Source: Streptosporangium sp. NBC_01495 (GTDB lineage: Bacteria > Actinomycetota > Actinomycetes > Streptosporangiales > Streptosporangiaceae). Taken from it: a stretch of 64,000 nucleotides of DNA. This document shows, piece after piece, positions 24,595-33,311 of this stretch; the first letter of the stretch is position 1, and each line of letters opens with the position of its first letter. The notes below the pieces were generated by a model. The model worked only from the letters and a program-made list of their open reading frames with translations. It made no database searches and was not told where the DNA came from. Where the stretch lies: NCBI RefSeq assembly GCF_036250735.1, contig NZ_CP109430.1, positions 186,001 through 250,000 of the forward strand, read 5' to 3'. Position numbers and translations under genes: made by a program.

Positions 24595-26592
24595 TCAGCG
24601 TACGGCGGCCTCCTCGCCGTCCGTGACCACGGCGCCGCTGAACTGCGCCGAGTACAGGCGGTGGTAGGCGCCCCGGGCGGTGAGCAGCTCGTCGTGGGTG
24701 CCGTGCTCGACGATGCGTCCCGCGTCCATCACCAGGATGAGGTCGGCGTCGCGGATGGTGGACAGCCGGTGGGCGATGACGAAGCTGGTGCGGTCCGAGC
24801 GGAGGGCGGCCATGGCGTGCTGCACCAGGACCTCGGTGCGGGTGTCGACCGAGCTGGTGGCCTCGTCCAGGATGAGCAGGGACGGGTTGGCGAGGAAGGC
24901 GCGGGCGATGGTCAGCAGCTGCTTCTCCCCGGCGCTGACGTTGCTCCCCTCCTCGTCGATCACGGTGTCGTAGCCGTCGGGCAGGGTGCGTACGAACCGG
25001 TCGACGAACGTGGCCCGCGCGGCGGCCTGGATCTGCTCCTCGGTGGCCTGGGGGTTGCCGTAGGCGATGTTCTCGCGGATGGTGCCGCCGAACAGCCAGG
25101 TGTCCTGGAGCACCATGCCGATGTGCGAGCGCAGGTCGTCACGGCGCATCGCGGTGATGTCCACGCCGTCGAGGGTGATCCGTCCCGAGTCCAGCTCGTA
25201 GAAGCGCATGACGAGGTTGACCAGGGTGGTCTTGCCCGCGCCGGTCGGGCCGACGATCGCGACCGTGTGCCCGGGTTCGGCCACCAGGGAGAGGTCCTCG
25301 ATGAGAGGCTGCTCCGGGTCGTAGCTGAAGGACACGCGGTCGAACTCGACGCGGCCCTGCCTGACGGTGGGAGGCACCGGGGTCGCGGGGTCCGGGGCCT
25401 GCTCCTCGGCGTCGAGCAGCTCGAAGACCCGCTCGGCCGAGGCGACCCCCGACTGCAGCAGGTTGGCCATCGAGGCGGCCTGGGTCAGCGGCTGGGTGAA
25501 CTGCCGCGAGTACTGGATGAACGCCTGCACGTCGCCCAGGCTCATCGACCCGGTGGCGACCCGCACGCCGCCGACGACGGCGATGGCGACGTAGTTGAGG
25601 TTCCCGATGAACATCATCATCGGCATGATGATCCCGGAGACGAATTGGGCGCCGAAACTGGCCTTGAACAGCTCCTCGTTCCGCTGCCTGAACACCTCCT
25701 CGACCTCGGGACGGCGTCCGAACACCTTCACGAGCTCGTGGCCGGTGAACGCCTCCTCGATGTGCGCGTTCAGGCTGCCGGTGTGGGCCCACTGCGCGAC
25801 GAAGTGCTTCTGCGAGCGCTTCGCGATCTGCGCGGTGACGACCATCGACAGCGGGATGGTGATCAGGGCGATCAGCGCGAGCAGCGGCGAGATCACGAAC
25901 ATCATCGCCAGCACGCCGATCACGGTCAGCAGCGAGGTCAGCAGCTGGCTCATCGTCTGCTGCAGGGTCTGGGACACGTTGTCGATGTCGTTGGTGACCC
26001 GGCTGAGCAGCTCGCCGCGCGGCTGTCCGTCGAAGAACCGCAGAGGGAGCCGGTTCAGCTTGTCCTCGACGTCCTCGCGCAGCCGGAACACGGTGCGCTG
26101 CACCACGTCGTTGAGTATGTAGCCCTGGATCCAGGCGAAGGCCGACGCCGCGAGGTAGATCCCCAGGACCCACAGCAGGACCGTGCCCAGCGCGCCGAAG
26201 TCGATGCCCCGGCCCGGTACGAAGTCCATCCCCGCGAGCAGGTTGGCGAAGTTGTCGTTGCCCGCCGCGCGGGCGGCGGCGATCGCCTGCTCGGGGGTCG
26301 TCCCCGGGGGCAGCTGCTTGCCGATCACCCCGGTGAAGATCAGGTCCGTCGCGTGACCGAGGATCTTCGGTCCGACGACGTTCAGCACCACGCTGGTCAC
26401 GGCGAGGGCGATCACGGCCAGCAGTTTCGGGCGGTCGGGGTCCAGGCGCCGCATCAGCCGTCGCGCGGACGGCCCGAAGGTCATCGATTTCTCCGCGGGC
26501 ATCCCGGCGTTTCCCCCGAAGGGGCCCCGCCCGAAGCCTCCGCCTCCGGCCGGAGGTCGCGGTTGGGTGGTCGTCGTGGGCCGGTCGCTCAT
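24595..26592 (-). CDS. ABC exporter half-transporter with the consensus ATPase site
   Basis: The 665-residue protein has a Gly/Pro-rich N-terminus, six membrane helices (about residues 55-390) and a C-terminal ATPase. Walker A is GPTGAGKTT, Walker B plus catalytic Glu is [12 protein letters not shown] and the switch His is IAHRLSTI. Its signature reads VSAGEKQ rather than LSGGQ. The partner gene has a non-consensus Walker B and switch but a good signature, so together they form a heterodimeric exporter with one active and one degenerate site, as in TM287/288. The ATG at 26592 overlaps the partner stop by 4 bp. The substrate (drug, lipid or peptide) is unknown. Confidence 0.92.
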   Translation of the reverse strand: MSDRPTTTTQPRPPAGGGGFGRGPFGGNAGMPAEKSMTFGPSARRLMRRLDPDRPKLLAVIALAVTSVVLNVVGPKILGHATDLIFTGVIGKQLPPGTTPEQAIAAARAAGNDNFANLLAGMDFVPGRGIDFGALGTVLLWVLGIYLAASAFAWIQGYILNDVVQRTVFRLREDVEDKLNRLPLRFFDGQPRGELLSRVTNDIDNVSQTLQQTMSQLLTSLLTVIGVLAMMFVISPLLALIALITIPLSMVVTAQIAKRSQKHFVAQWAHTGSLNAHIEEAFTGHELVKVFGRRPEVEEVFRQRNEELFKASFGAQFVSGIIMPMMMFIGNLNYVAIAVVGGVRVATGSMSLGDVQAFIQYSRQFTQPLTQAASMANLLQSGVASAERVFELLDAEEQAPDPATPVPPTVRQGRVEFDRVSFSYDPEQPLIEDLSLVAEPGHTVAIVGPTGAGKTTLVNLVMRFYELDSGRITLDGVDITAMRRDDLRSHIGMVLQDTWLFGGTIRENIAYGNPQATEEQIQAAARATFVDRFVRTLPDGYDTVIDEEGSNVSAGEKQLLTIARAFLANPSLLILDEATSSVDTRTEVLVQHAMAALRSDRTSFVIAHRLSTIRDADLILVMDAGRIVEHGTHDELLTARGAYHRLYSAQFSGAVVTDGEEAAVR

Positions 26593-28322
26593 GCTGCGGT
26601 CTCCGCGGCTAGTTGGGACTCGACGATCTCTAGGTACGTGGGGCAGGAATCCAGCAGCTCGTCGTGGGTCCCCAGGCCGACGATCACGCCGTCGTCCAGC
26701 ACGATGATCTGGTCGGCGTCGGCGATGGTGGAGACCCGCTGGCCGACGATGACGACGGCGGCCTCGGCGGTGTGCGGGCGCAGGGCCGCCCGCAGCCGCG
26801 CGTCGGTTGCCAGGTCGAGGGCCGAGAACGAGTCGTCGAACAGGTAGATCTCGGGCTTGCTGACCAGCGCCCTGGCGATGGCCAGCCGCTGCCGCTGCCC
26901 GCCGGACACGTTCGTGCCGCCCTGCGCGACGGGCGCCTCCAGGCCTTCCGGCATCGCCTCGACGAAGTCGCGGGCCTGGGCGATCTCCAGCGCCTCCCAC
27001 AGCTCCGCGTCGCTCGCGTCCGGGTTGCCGTACCGCAGGTTGCTCGCGACGGTCCCGCTGAACAGGTACGGCTTCTGCGGCACCAGGCCGATGCGTGTCC
27101 AGAGCGTCTGGGGGTCGAGGTCACGGATGTCGACGCCGTCGACCGACACCGTGCCGGAGGTGGCGTCGAACAGCCGGGGTATCAGGGAGATCAGCGTCGT
27201 CTTGCCGGAGCCCGTGCTGCCGATGACGGCGGTGGTCTGTCCCGCGGTCGCGCGAAAGGAGATGCCGGACAGCACCGGTGCCGCCGCGCCCGGGTAGCGG
27301 AACTCGACGTCGCGCATCTCCAGCTCGGCGCGTTCGCTCACCTGCCGTACGGGGTCGCGGGGCGGTGTCACCGACGAGTCGGTGTCGAGCACCTCGACGA
27401 TGCGCTCGGCACAGACCGCGGCGCGCGGGATCATCATCGAGATGAAGGTGGCCATCATCATCGCCATGAGGATCTGCATCAGGTACATGAGGAACGCGGT
27501 GAGGGCGCCGACCTGCATCTGGCCGCTGTCCACCCGCGCGGCCCCGAACCAGAGCACGGCGATGCTGGAGACGTTGAGGATCAGCATCACGGTGGGGAAG
27601 ATGAGCGCGGTCAGCCGCCCGACGCGCAGTGACGTGTCGGTCAGCGCCTGGTTGGCCTCGGCGAACCTGCGGGTCTCCTCGCGCTCGCGGACGAAGGCGC
27701 GCACCACGCGGATGCCGGTGAGCTGCTCGCGCAGCACCCGGTTGACCAGGTCGATGCGGTCCTGCATCGCACGGAACTGGGGAACCATGCGGACGATGAT
27801 CAGGCCGATCGAGACCAGCAGCGCGGGGACGCAGACCAGCATGAGCCATGACAGGCCGAGGTCCTGACGCAGTGCCATGACGATGCCGCCGACGCCCATG
27901 ATCGGGGCGGCGACCAGCATCGTGCAGGTCATCACGACGAGCATCTGGACCTGCTGCACGTCGTTCGTGCCGCGGGTGATCAGCGAGGGGGCCCCGAACT
28001 GGGAGACCTCCCTGGCGGAGAACCCGCCGACCTGGTGGAAGACGGCCGAGCGGACGTCCCGCCCGAACCCCATGGCCGCGAGGGAGCCGTAGTAGACCGC
28101 CGCGATGGAGCAGGCGATCTGCACGAGGGAGACGAGCAGCATCCAGCCGCCGGCGGACAGGATGTAGCCGGTGTCGCCGGTGGCGACGCCCTGGTCGATG
28201 ATGTCGGCGTTCAGGCTGGGCAGGTACAGGGAGGCGATGGTACCGACCAGTTGCAGCACCACCACGGCGGTCAGCGCCCACGAGTAGGGGCGCAGGTACG
28301 TACGGAGCAGACGGGTCAGCAT
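26589..28322 (-). CDS. ABC exporter half-transporter with the degenerate ATPase site
   Basis: The 577-residue protein has six membrane helices (residues ~15-300), then an ATPase with Walker [10 protein letters not shown], signature VSGGQRQ, Walker [12 protein letters not shown] and switch GQRVSTIAD. Asp replaces the catalytic Glu and Gln replaces the switch His, which marks the non-hydrolytic site of a heterodimeric type IV exporter. It is the first gene of a two-gene operon, translationally coupled to the partner by a 4-bp overlap. A MerR-type promoter lies about 126 bp upstream and a TetR regulator gene is the next gene upstream in the same direction. Confidence 0.92.
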   Translation of the reverse strand: MLTRLLRTYLRPYSWALTAVVVLQLVGTIASLYLPSLNADIIDQGVATGDTGYILSAGGWMLLVSLVQIACSIAAVYYGSLAAMGFGRDVRSAVFHQVGGFSAREVSQFGAPSLITRGTNDVQQVQMLVVMTCTMLVAAPIMGVGGIVMALRQDLGLSWLMLVCVPALLVSIGLIIVRMVPQFRAMQDRIDLVNRVLREQLTGIRVVRAFVREREETRRFAEANQALTDTSLRVGRLTALIFPTVMLILNVSSIAVLWFGAARVDSGQMQVGALTAFLMYLMQILMAMMMATFISMMIPRAAVCAERIVEVLDTDSSVTPPRDPVRQVSERAELEMRDVEFRYPGAAAPVLSGISFRATAGQTTAVIGSTGSGKTTLISLIPRLFDATSGTVSVDGVDIRDLDPQTLWTRIGLVPQKPYLFSGTVASNLRYGNPDASDAELWEALEIAQARDFVEAMPEGLEAPVAQGGTNVSGGQRQRLAIARALVSKPEIYLFDDSFSALDLATDARLRAALRPHTAEAAVVIVGQRVSTIADADQIIVLDDGVIVGLGTHDELLDSCPTYLEIVESQLAAETAA

Positions 28323-28447
28323 GAGGACTCTTCACGTGGGGTGGCCGGGGGAGGGGCGTCGTGCCGGGGATCCGGCCGCCGGCCGGTCTCGCCCGTCGCC
28401 CCGGTAGCCGGGATCATGGGGATCTCCTCCAGGGAGTGGTGAGGGTC

Positions 28448-28478
28448 AGCCTGCGATGTGAACCTCGGTTGAGGTCAA
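28448..28478 (-). promoter_or_regulatory. MerR-type promoter and operator of the ABC exporter operon
   Basis: On the minus strand TTGACC (28478-28473) and CAGGCT (28453-28448) are separated by 19 bp. The whole element matches the NmrA-like promoter at about three of every four positions, including an identical -10 box and the TCAACC half-site. The leader to the ATG is about 120 bases. Confidence 0.7.
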
Positions 28479-28499
28479 GGAGGACGTCGAGGCAGGGGA

Positions 28500-28579
28500 A
28501 TCGGGAGGTCGGCGAGGTCGAGATCGGGAGGTCGGCGAGGCAGGGGGATCGGGAGGTCGGGATCGGGAGGTCGGCGAGG
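28500..28579. repeat. Short direct repeats (ATCGGGAGGTCGG), four copies
   Basis: ATCGGGAGGTCGG starts at 28500, 28523, 28548 and 28562, in three cases followed by CGAGG. The array lies between the TetR stop and the exporter promoter. Confidence 0.8.
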
Positions 28580-28597
28580 TCGGCGGGACCGGTTGGG

Positions 28598-29218
28598 TCA
28601 GGGAAGCGGTTCGGGGGCGGTGGGGCGCAGGCGTACCCCGTCGAGCAGCATGGAGACGATCTCCGAGGTGGCCATCGGGTCGTTCTCGACGAGCCGGGGA
28701 TGGCTGCACGCGATGGTCAGCAGCTGCAGCCGGCGCGCGGCCTCACGCGGTTCGCACTGTAGCCGCTCGCGGGCGGGCTCGATCAGGTCGGTGAGCGCCT
28801 GCCTGGTGAGGGCGCTCTCCTCGGAGAGGTTCTGGTGGTTGCGACCGGCTTCGACGGCTCCCAGCCCTATCGCGTCCACCAGACGAAAGATGCGCGCGGT
28901 CCGCCGCTGCAGGATCTCGACCGCCGCGACGAGCCGGACGTCCAGGGGAGTCGTACGGTCGATGGCCTCCAGCTCGCTCAGCAACGGGGAGGAGTCGAAG
29001 GCGCTGGCGATGGCCGCGTTCACCAGCTCGTCCTTGGTGGTGAAGACCCGGAAGATCGTCCCCTCGGCCACGCCCGCGGCCTGCGCGATCTGCCGGGTGC
29101 TCACGCCGGGGCCCTCGGCGAGCACGAGCGACAGGGTGGACGCGATGAGCGCCGCGCGCCGCTCGTCGGGGGGCAGGGGGGCGGCCCGCTGGGAGGAGGT
29201 CGAGGTCACGTCGGGCAT
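28598..29218 (-). CDS. TetR-family regulator of the ABC exporter
   Basis: The N-terminal helix-turn-helix is clear (LVLAEGPGVSTRQIAQAAGV then AEGTIFRVFTTKDELVNAAI), followed by a ligand domain with QRRTARIFRLVDAIGLGAVE. The ATG at 29218 (MPDVTST) is preferred. A longer reading from 29251 would translate a perfect operator-like palindrome, so that stretch is more likely control DNA. The gene lies just upstream of the exporter operon in the same direction, as usual for autoregulated efflux repressors. Confidence 0.9.
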   Translation of the reverse strand: MPDVTSTSSQRAAPLPPDERRAALIASTLSLVLAEGPGVSTRQIAQAAGVAEGTIFRVFTTKDELVNAAIASAFDSSPLLSELEAIDRTTPLDVRLVAAVEILQRRTARIFRLVDAIGLGAVEAGRNHQNLSEESALTRQALTDLIEPARERLQCEPREAARRLQLLTIACSHPRLVENDPMATSEIVSMLLDGVRLRPTAPEPLP

Positions 29219-29231
29219 CCTAGCCGATGAG

Positions 29232-29250
29232 TGAGTGAGTAGCTCACTCA
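29232..29250. promoter_or_regulatory. TetR-type palindromic operator
   Basis: TGAGTGAG-TAG-CTCACTCA is a perfect 8-bp inverted repeat with a 3-base centre, 14 bp upstream of the preferred TetR start. It is the probable self-binding site of the adjacent repressor. Confidence 0.75.
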
Positions 29251-29285
29251 TTTAATGCGGCCCGCTTGGGCGGCCTTTGTGTGGT

Positions 29286-29395
29286 CTGGTCGCGCGGCTC
29301 CGGTGCGATCTGGTCGTGCGGCTCTGGGGTGGTTCCGTCGCGCGGCTTTGGTGTGGTCCCGTTCGCGGCTCTGGTGCGGCGTGGTCGTGCGGCCC
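29286..29395. repeat. Imperfect 22-25-bp tandem repeats
   Basis: The core GGTCGTGCGGCTCTGGTG recurs about four and a half times, with spacings of 22-25 bp. No coding use is evident. It lies between the TetR operator and the SHMT-like leader. Confidence 0.7.
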
Positions 29396-29473
29396 GCGGG
29401 GGCGCCGGTCCGGGGGGTGCGGAAGGTGCGCCTGGGGTCCCTGTGGAAGAAGTGATCTTTCCTGGAGAAGTGG

Positions 29474-29518
29474 GCTGTCTTTTTCCGGCAAATGTAGGAA
29501 AAAGCAGCTAGAAAGCCC
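29474..29518 (+). promoter_or_regulatory. Structured leader with alternative hairpins upstream of the SHMT-like gene
   Basis: GCTG-T-CTTTTTCC (29474-29486) pairs with GGAAAAAGCAGC (29497-29508) in a 12-bp stem with one bulged T and a 10-base loop. GGGCT (29472-29476) could instead pair with AGCCC (29514-29518), which excludes part of the first stem. It lies about 105 bp before the start codon. It matches no riboswitch class I know (not glycine, THF, ZTP or SAM). Confidence 0.45.
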
Positions 29519-29623
29519 GTCTTTCACCCGATGCGCCGGGCGTCGTCTGCGATCTAACGTCGTGTGGCAGACACCCTGACATCACCGCGACAGCCGTCTG
29601 CCTGTCGGCCAGGAGAACACCCG

Positions 29624-30961
29624 ATGCCCCGTGCCCTCGCCCACCGCCCCTGGGTGCCCGCCGCCACCGAGGATCGCGTCCGGTCCGTCCTGAAGGCCGT
29701 GACGGACCAGAGCGCCTCCTCGGTCCAGAGCGAGATCGAACGGCTGGTGGCCGACAACCACCGCATCCACGACATCGAGTCGGTCAACCTCAACCCGGCC
29801 ACGAACATCATGAACCCGAGGGCCGAGGCCCTGCTCTCGGCCAACCTCGGGTCGCGGCCGTCGCTGGGCTACCCGGGCGAGAAGTACGAGATGGGCTTGG
29901 AGGCGATCGAGCAGATCGAGATCGTCGCCGCCGAGCTGGCCGCGGAGGTCTTCGGCGCGGGCTACGCCGAGGTACGCGTCGGCTCCGGGGCGCTCGCGAA
30001 CCTCTACACGTTCATGGCCACCTGCGAGCCCGGTGACACGATCATCGCCCCTCCGGCGAGCATCGGCGGCCACGTCACCCACCACCAGCCGGGCGCGGCC
30101 GGCCTGTACGGGCTGAAGACCGTTCCCGCCCCCGTCACCTCCGACGGCTACACGGTGGACGTCGACGCCCTGCGCGAGCTCGCCGGGCGGGTACGGCCGA
30201 AGCTGATCACTATCGGCGGCAGCCTCAACCTGTTCCACCACCCCGTGGCGCGCATCCGCGAGATCGCCGACTCGGTCGGCGCCCGGGTGCTCTTCGACGC
30301 CGCCCACCTGTGCGGCATGATCGCCGGGAGGGCCTGGCCGCAGCCGCTCGACGAGGGCGCCCACCTGATCACCATGAGCACGTACAAGAGCCTGGGCGGT
30401 CCCGCGGGCGGGCTCATCGTGACCGATGACGCCGAGCTGGCCCAGCGGCTCGACGCGATCGCCTATCCGGGGCTGACCGCGAACTTCGACGCCGGCAAGA
30501 CCGCGGCGCTCGCCATGACGATGCTCGACTGGAAGGCCGCGGGACCCGCTTACGCGCGGGCGATGGTCGCGACCGCGCGGCGGCTGGCGGACGAGCTGCT
30601 CGCCCTCGGAGTCCCGGTCTTCGCCGCCGACCGCGGATGTACCCGCTCCCACCAGTTCGCCGTCCTGGCCCACCGCTACGGCGGCGGCCAGCGGGCCGCC
30701 CGGCGGCTGCGCGAGGCCAACCTTCTCGCCTGCGGCATCGGCCTGCCGACGGAGGAGGTCGAGGGGGACGCGAACGGCCTGCGCGTCGGTACGCCGGAGA
30801 TCGTCAGGCTCGGGATGACCGAGGCGGACATGCCCGACCTGGCCTCGTTCATCGCCCGGGGCCTGGACGAGAACGTCGACCCGGGCACCGTGGCGCCGGA
30901 GGTCACCGAGTGGCGGAGCCGCTTCTCCGGGGTGCGCTTCACGGTGGACAACCCCGCCTGA
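29624..30961 (+). CDS. Divergent serine hydroxymethyltransferase-like PLP enzyme
   Basis: The protein has 445 residues from the ATG at 29624, set by CAGGAGA 7-8 bases upstream. It is fold-type I with an SHMT-like course: NLNPATNIMNPRAEALLSAN then LGYPGEKYEMG (in GlyA the matching stretch is the NLIPSEN/YAEGYPG region), GGHVTHH, FDAAHLCGMIAGRAWPQPL and the PLP lysine in STYKSLGGPAGG (Lys255). The departures from the GlyA motifs and the lysine context place it outside housekeeping SHMT. Relatives include transaldolase and alpha-methylserine-type enzymes. The reaction is thus a Thr/Ser/Gly aldol-type exchange by inference. The leader is structured. It lies 5 kb from a serine-type NRPS. Confidence 0.82.
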   Translation: MPRALAHRPWVPAATEDRVRSVLKAVTDQSASSVQSEIERLVADNHRIHDIESVNLNPATNIMNPRAEALLSANLGSRPSLGYPGEKYEMGLEAIEQIEIVAAELAAEVFGAGYAEVRVGSGALANLYTFMATCEPGDTIIAPPASIGGHVTHHQPGAAGLYGLKTVPAPVTSDGYTVDVDALRELAGRVRPKLITIGGSLNLFHHPVARIREIADSVGARVLFDAAHLCGMIAGRAWPQPLDEGAHLITMSTYKSLGGPAGGLIVTDDAELAQRLDAIAYPGLTANFDAGKTAALAMTMLDWKAAGPAYARAMVATARRLADELLALGVPVFAADRGCTRSHQFAVLAHRYGGGQRAARRLREANLLACGIGLPTEEVEGDANGLRVGTPEIVRLGMTEADMPDLASFIARGLDENVDPGTVAPEVTEWRSRFSGVRFTVDNPA

Positions 30962-31397
30962 CAGTGCGTGGCCGGTCGGCGGGCGGCCCTGCCCGGGAGG
31001 GCCTGGCCGGTCAGTGGTCAGTTCTGTCTGGGAGTGCTCGGCTGGTCAGTGGTCGGCCGCGCCTGATGGTGCGTGGCCGGTCGGCGGGCGGCCCTGGGGA
31101 GTGCCCTGGCCGGTCAGTGGGCGGCCCTGTCCGGGAGGGCCTGGCGGGTCACCGGGCGGCCCTGTCCGGGAGGGGGACCACCCGACCGGTGAGCGGCCCT
31201 CGTCCGAGGGTGCTTGCCTGACGATGAGGGTCCCTTTCCCCGCCCGTGCCACGGTTCGCGTGTTAACGGGACGGAAGCCGGGGTAGGGCGGGCCGTGCGC
31301 CCGCCGCCGCGCGCACTCCCGTCAGCGGGAGGTCCTGCCGGTGGCCGGTTCGTGTCCGGGGCGTGGCCGTACCGGCCCGGCATGAGAGGAGAGCACG
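30962..31397. repeat. Intergenic region with ~105-bp repeat unit
   Basis: There is no gene in this 436-bp gap. GTGCGTGGCCGGTCGGCGGG recurs at 30964 and 31069 (offset 105), and TGGCCGGTCAGTGG and CGGCCCTGTCCGGGAGG also repeat. The first unit begins at the SHMT-like stop codon, so the duplication starts there. Confidence 0.65.
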
Positions 31398-31757
31398 GTG
31401 GCCGACGAATCGGATCTGATCCTCGACCTGGTGTGGCAGGAGTTCCACGAGGTCGTGAACATGACATCGGAGGAGCTGAGGGCCTTCCTGCTGGCATCTG
31501 CCGCGGCGTCGGAGGACGGGGCCGACGCCGTGAGCCCCGAGGCGGCCATGCCGCCGCTCGGGCGCCAGGTGCTCCAGGTTCTCGGCAAGCGGAAGGCCGA
31601 CCTGACCGCCGACGACGTCGAGACGATGCGGCAGGCCGTCGACCGCGTCGAGGACACGCTGGCCGAGGGGATGGTCGACGAGGACGACGACGACCGGCGG
31701 CGGGCACTGCTGGAGGTCGGGCACAACCCGCTCCGGCAGTCGCGGCTGAGGGGCTGA
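31398..31757 (+). CDS. DUF3140 family protein
   Basis: This 119-residue acidic, helical protein has the family pattern WQEFHEVVNMTSEELRAFLL at residues 13-32 and a second block LGKRKADLTADDVETMRQAV near 62-81, ending in the basic HNPLRQSRLRG. GTG start with GGAGAG upstream. DUF3140 proteins are widespread small proteins in actinobacteria and some fungi; a DNA-associated role has been suggested by its composition but is not established. It stands alone. Confidence 0.85.
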   Translation: MADESDLILDLVWQEFHEVVNMTSEELRAFLLASAAASEDGADAVSPEAAMPPLGRQVLQVLGKRKADLTADDVETMRQAVDRVEDTLAEGMVDEDDDDRRRALLEVGHNPLRQSRLRG

Positions 31758-31781
31758 CCCCGGGCGCGGCCGGAGGCCAAG

Positions 31782-31865
31782 GGCCAAAACCCGATGGCCA
31801 AAACCCGATGGCCAAAACCCGATGGCCGGGACCCGACGACCGGGACCCGACGGCCAGGACCCGGT
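31782..31865. repeat. Six tandem 14-bp repeats
   Basis: GGCCAAAACCCGAT is present three times without change (31782, 31796 and 31810), then GGCCGGGACCCGAC, GACCGGGACCCGAC and GGCCAGGACCCGGT in perfect 14-bp register. It lies between the DUF3140 gene and the left MITE-like element. Confidence 0.95.
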
Positions 31866-31920
31866 GGAAGGCCCGGTGGCCCGAAGGCGATGGGCAGGGG
31901 CCGATGGCCGGGAGCCTGCC

Positions 31921-32051
31921 CTAGTGCGACGTTCCCCAAAGCAGGTCGCGAACAGGCGATCGAGAACCCAAGGTTGCTGGGGTGGTCTTTCCCGCCCTCA
32001 ACCTCCCGGGCCGGTGGGGATCTGCACTTCCAGTGAGGAACGCAGCACTAG
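31921..32051 (+). mobile_element. 131-bp MITE-like element, copy 1
   Basis: The element is bounded by CTAG at both ends, with terminal inverted repeats CTAGTGCGACGTTCC and CTAGTGCTGCGTTCC (13 of 15 match). A second copy of the same length (34244-34374) lies in inverted orientation and differs at only four positions. It encodes nothing. The right CTAG supplies the TAG stop of the epimerase gene on the minus strand. The CTAG ends suggest mobilisation by a transposase that targets CTAG (as in IS5-type elements, YTAR target); this is inference. Confidence 0.85.
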
Positions 32052-33034
32052 GCGCCGCGTTCGGACCAGCGGGACAGCAGTTCGGTCTCCCTGGCGGGGG
32101 TGAGGGTGGCGTCCGTCGAGAAGGACGACTCCGCCTCGCGGATCTCGCGGATCGACTGCCCCAGGGGGCGCGGTTCGAGCCCCGCGGCGCGGGCGGCGGC
32201 GGGGTCGGCGGTGTTGACCGACATCCACGGATCGCCCTCGGACCACAGGGGCAGTGACCGGCCGGTCTCGCCCTCGGCGAGCAGGAAGTCCTGCCCGACC
32301 CAGGTCAGGGTGGTTCCCGGCGGCCCGACCTCGGCGGCGATCGCCTCCAACATGTCGCCGAAGGAGAACGGCGGGGGAGGGCTGACCGCGTGGAAGGTGC
32401 CCGGGTGCGTTTCCTCGACCATGGAGACGATCCAGGCGGCCATGTCGCGGGCGTCGATGACCTGGATGGGATCGCCGGGGTCGCCGGGCGCGAGGACCTC
32501 GCCGCCCCGCGCGATCCGGTTGACCCAGTAGGTGAAGCGGCCGGTGTAGTCGTGCGGGCCGATGACGTACGTGGGCCGCACGACCAGCGTCGGGAACCCG
32601 AACGCCTCCGCCGCGGCCCGCTCGCACAGCACCTTCAGCGCCCCGTACGTCTCGCCCGTCACCGTCTCGGGGACCGGCCCGTCGATCTCCGCCAGCGGTG
32701 AGTCCTCGGTGAAGCCCCGGGTCTCGGGCGCCCGGTAGACGGCGGTGCTGGAGACGAAGGTGTACTGGCCGGTGGAGAGCGCGCCGGAGAGCGAGGTCAC
32801 CTGTGAGGGGAGGTAGGCGCTGACGTCGATCGTCGCGTCCCACCGCCGGTCGCGCAGGACGGACAGATCGCCGTCGCGGTCGGCTGTCAGGTGCTCGGCC
32901 TCGGGGAACAGTCCGGGGCCCGTCCGGCCGCGGTGCAGCAGGGACACCTCGTGCCCGGCCGCGATCGCGGCCTCGGTGATGTGCCGGCCGACGAACCGGG
33001 TGCCGCCGATGATCAGGATTCGCATACCCGTCAT
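32048..33034 (-). CDS. NAD-dependent epimerase/dehydratase-family protein (extended SDR)
   Basis: The protein is about 328 residues from ATG 33034 (or 325 from ATG 33025). Its N-terminus MRILIIGGTRFVGRHITEAA has the GGTRFVG variant of the NAD-binding motif seen in CSP41/isoflavone-reductase-like SDRs. YVNRIARGG and VIDARDMAAWIVSMVEETHP are typical of the NAD-epimerase fold. The usual YxxxK is replaced by a YGALK segment (ETYGALKVLCERAA), where Tyr and Lys are present. The stop codon TAG is the end of the MITE-like element. It is divergent from the MEDS/ATPase gene. Confidence 0.85.
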   Translation of the reverse strand: MTGMRILIIGGTRFVGRHITEAAIAAGHEVSLLHRGRTGPGLFPEAEHLTADRDGDLSVLRDRRWDATIDVSAYLPSQVTSLSGALSTGQYTFVSSTAVYRAPETRGFTEDSPLAEIDGPVPETVTGETYGALKVLCERAAAEAFGFPTLVVRPTYVIGPHDYTGRFTYWVNRIARGGEVLAPGDPGDPIQVIDARDMAAWIVSMVEETHPGTFHAVSPPPPFSFGDMLEAIAAEVGPPGTTLTWVGQDFLLAEGETGRSLPLWSEGDPWMSVNTADPAAARAAGLEPRPLGQSIREIREAESSFSTDATLTPARETELLSRWSERGA

Positions 33035-33311
33035 TGTTCCGAATCGGGCGACGGCGCTCACATCGCGGTCCCGCGCTTCCGCGAGCCGGACGGGCCGGAC
33101 GAGCCCGACGAGCCGGTCACGGGCGGCTGGACCGGCATCTCCGCCGGTCCGGGGTGACATTCATCGACGTGAGAGGGGGCATGGTTACCGGTGCGGACCG
33201 CGTGTGACCTTTCCCCAAGAGCAGATGGTTCCCGTACCGCTCGCCATACTGCCTGATATCCATACTTGTCCTGATCGGATCTAGTCCCTCCCCGATCGAA
33301 ATGGAGACGCC

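Noticed and set aside
24571..26847. 758-codon + strand frame opposite the ABC exporter
   Set aside because: Antisense shadow; Val/Asp/Gly-rich with no domains, while the minus strand has all ABC motifs.
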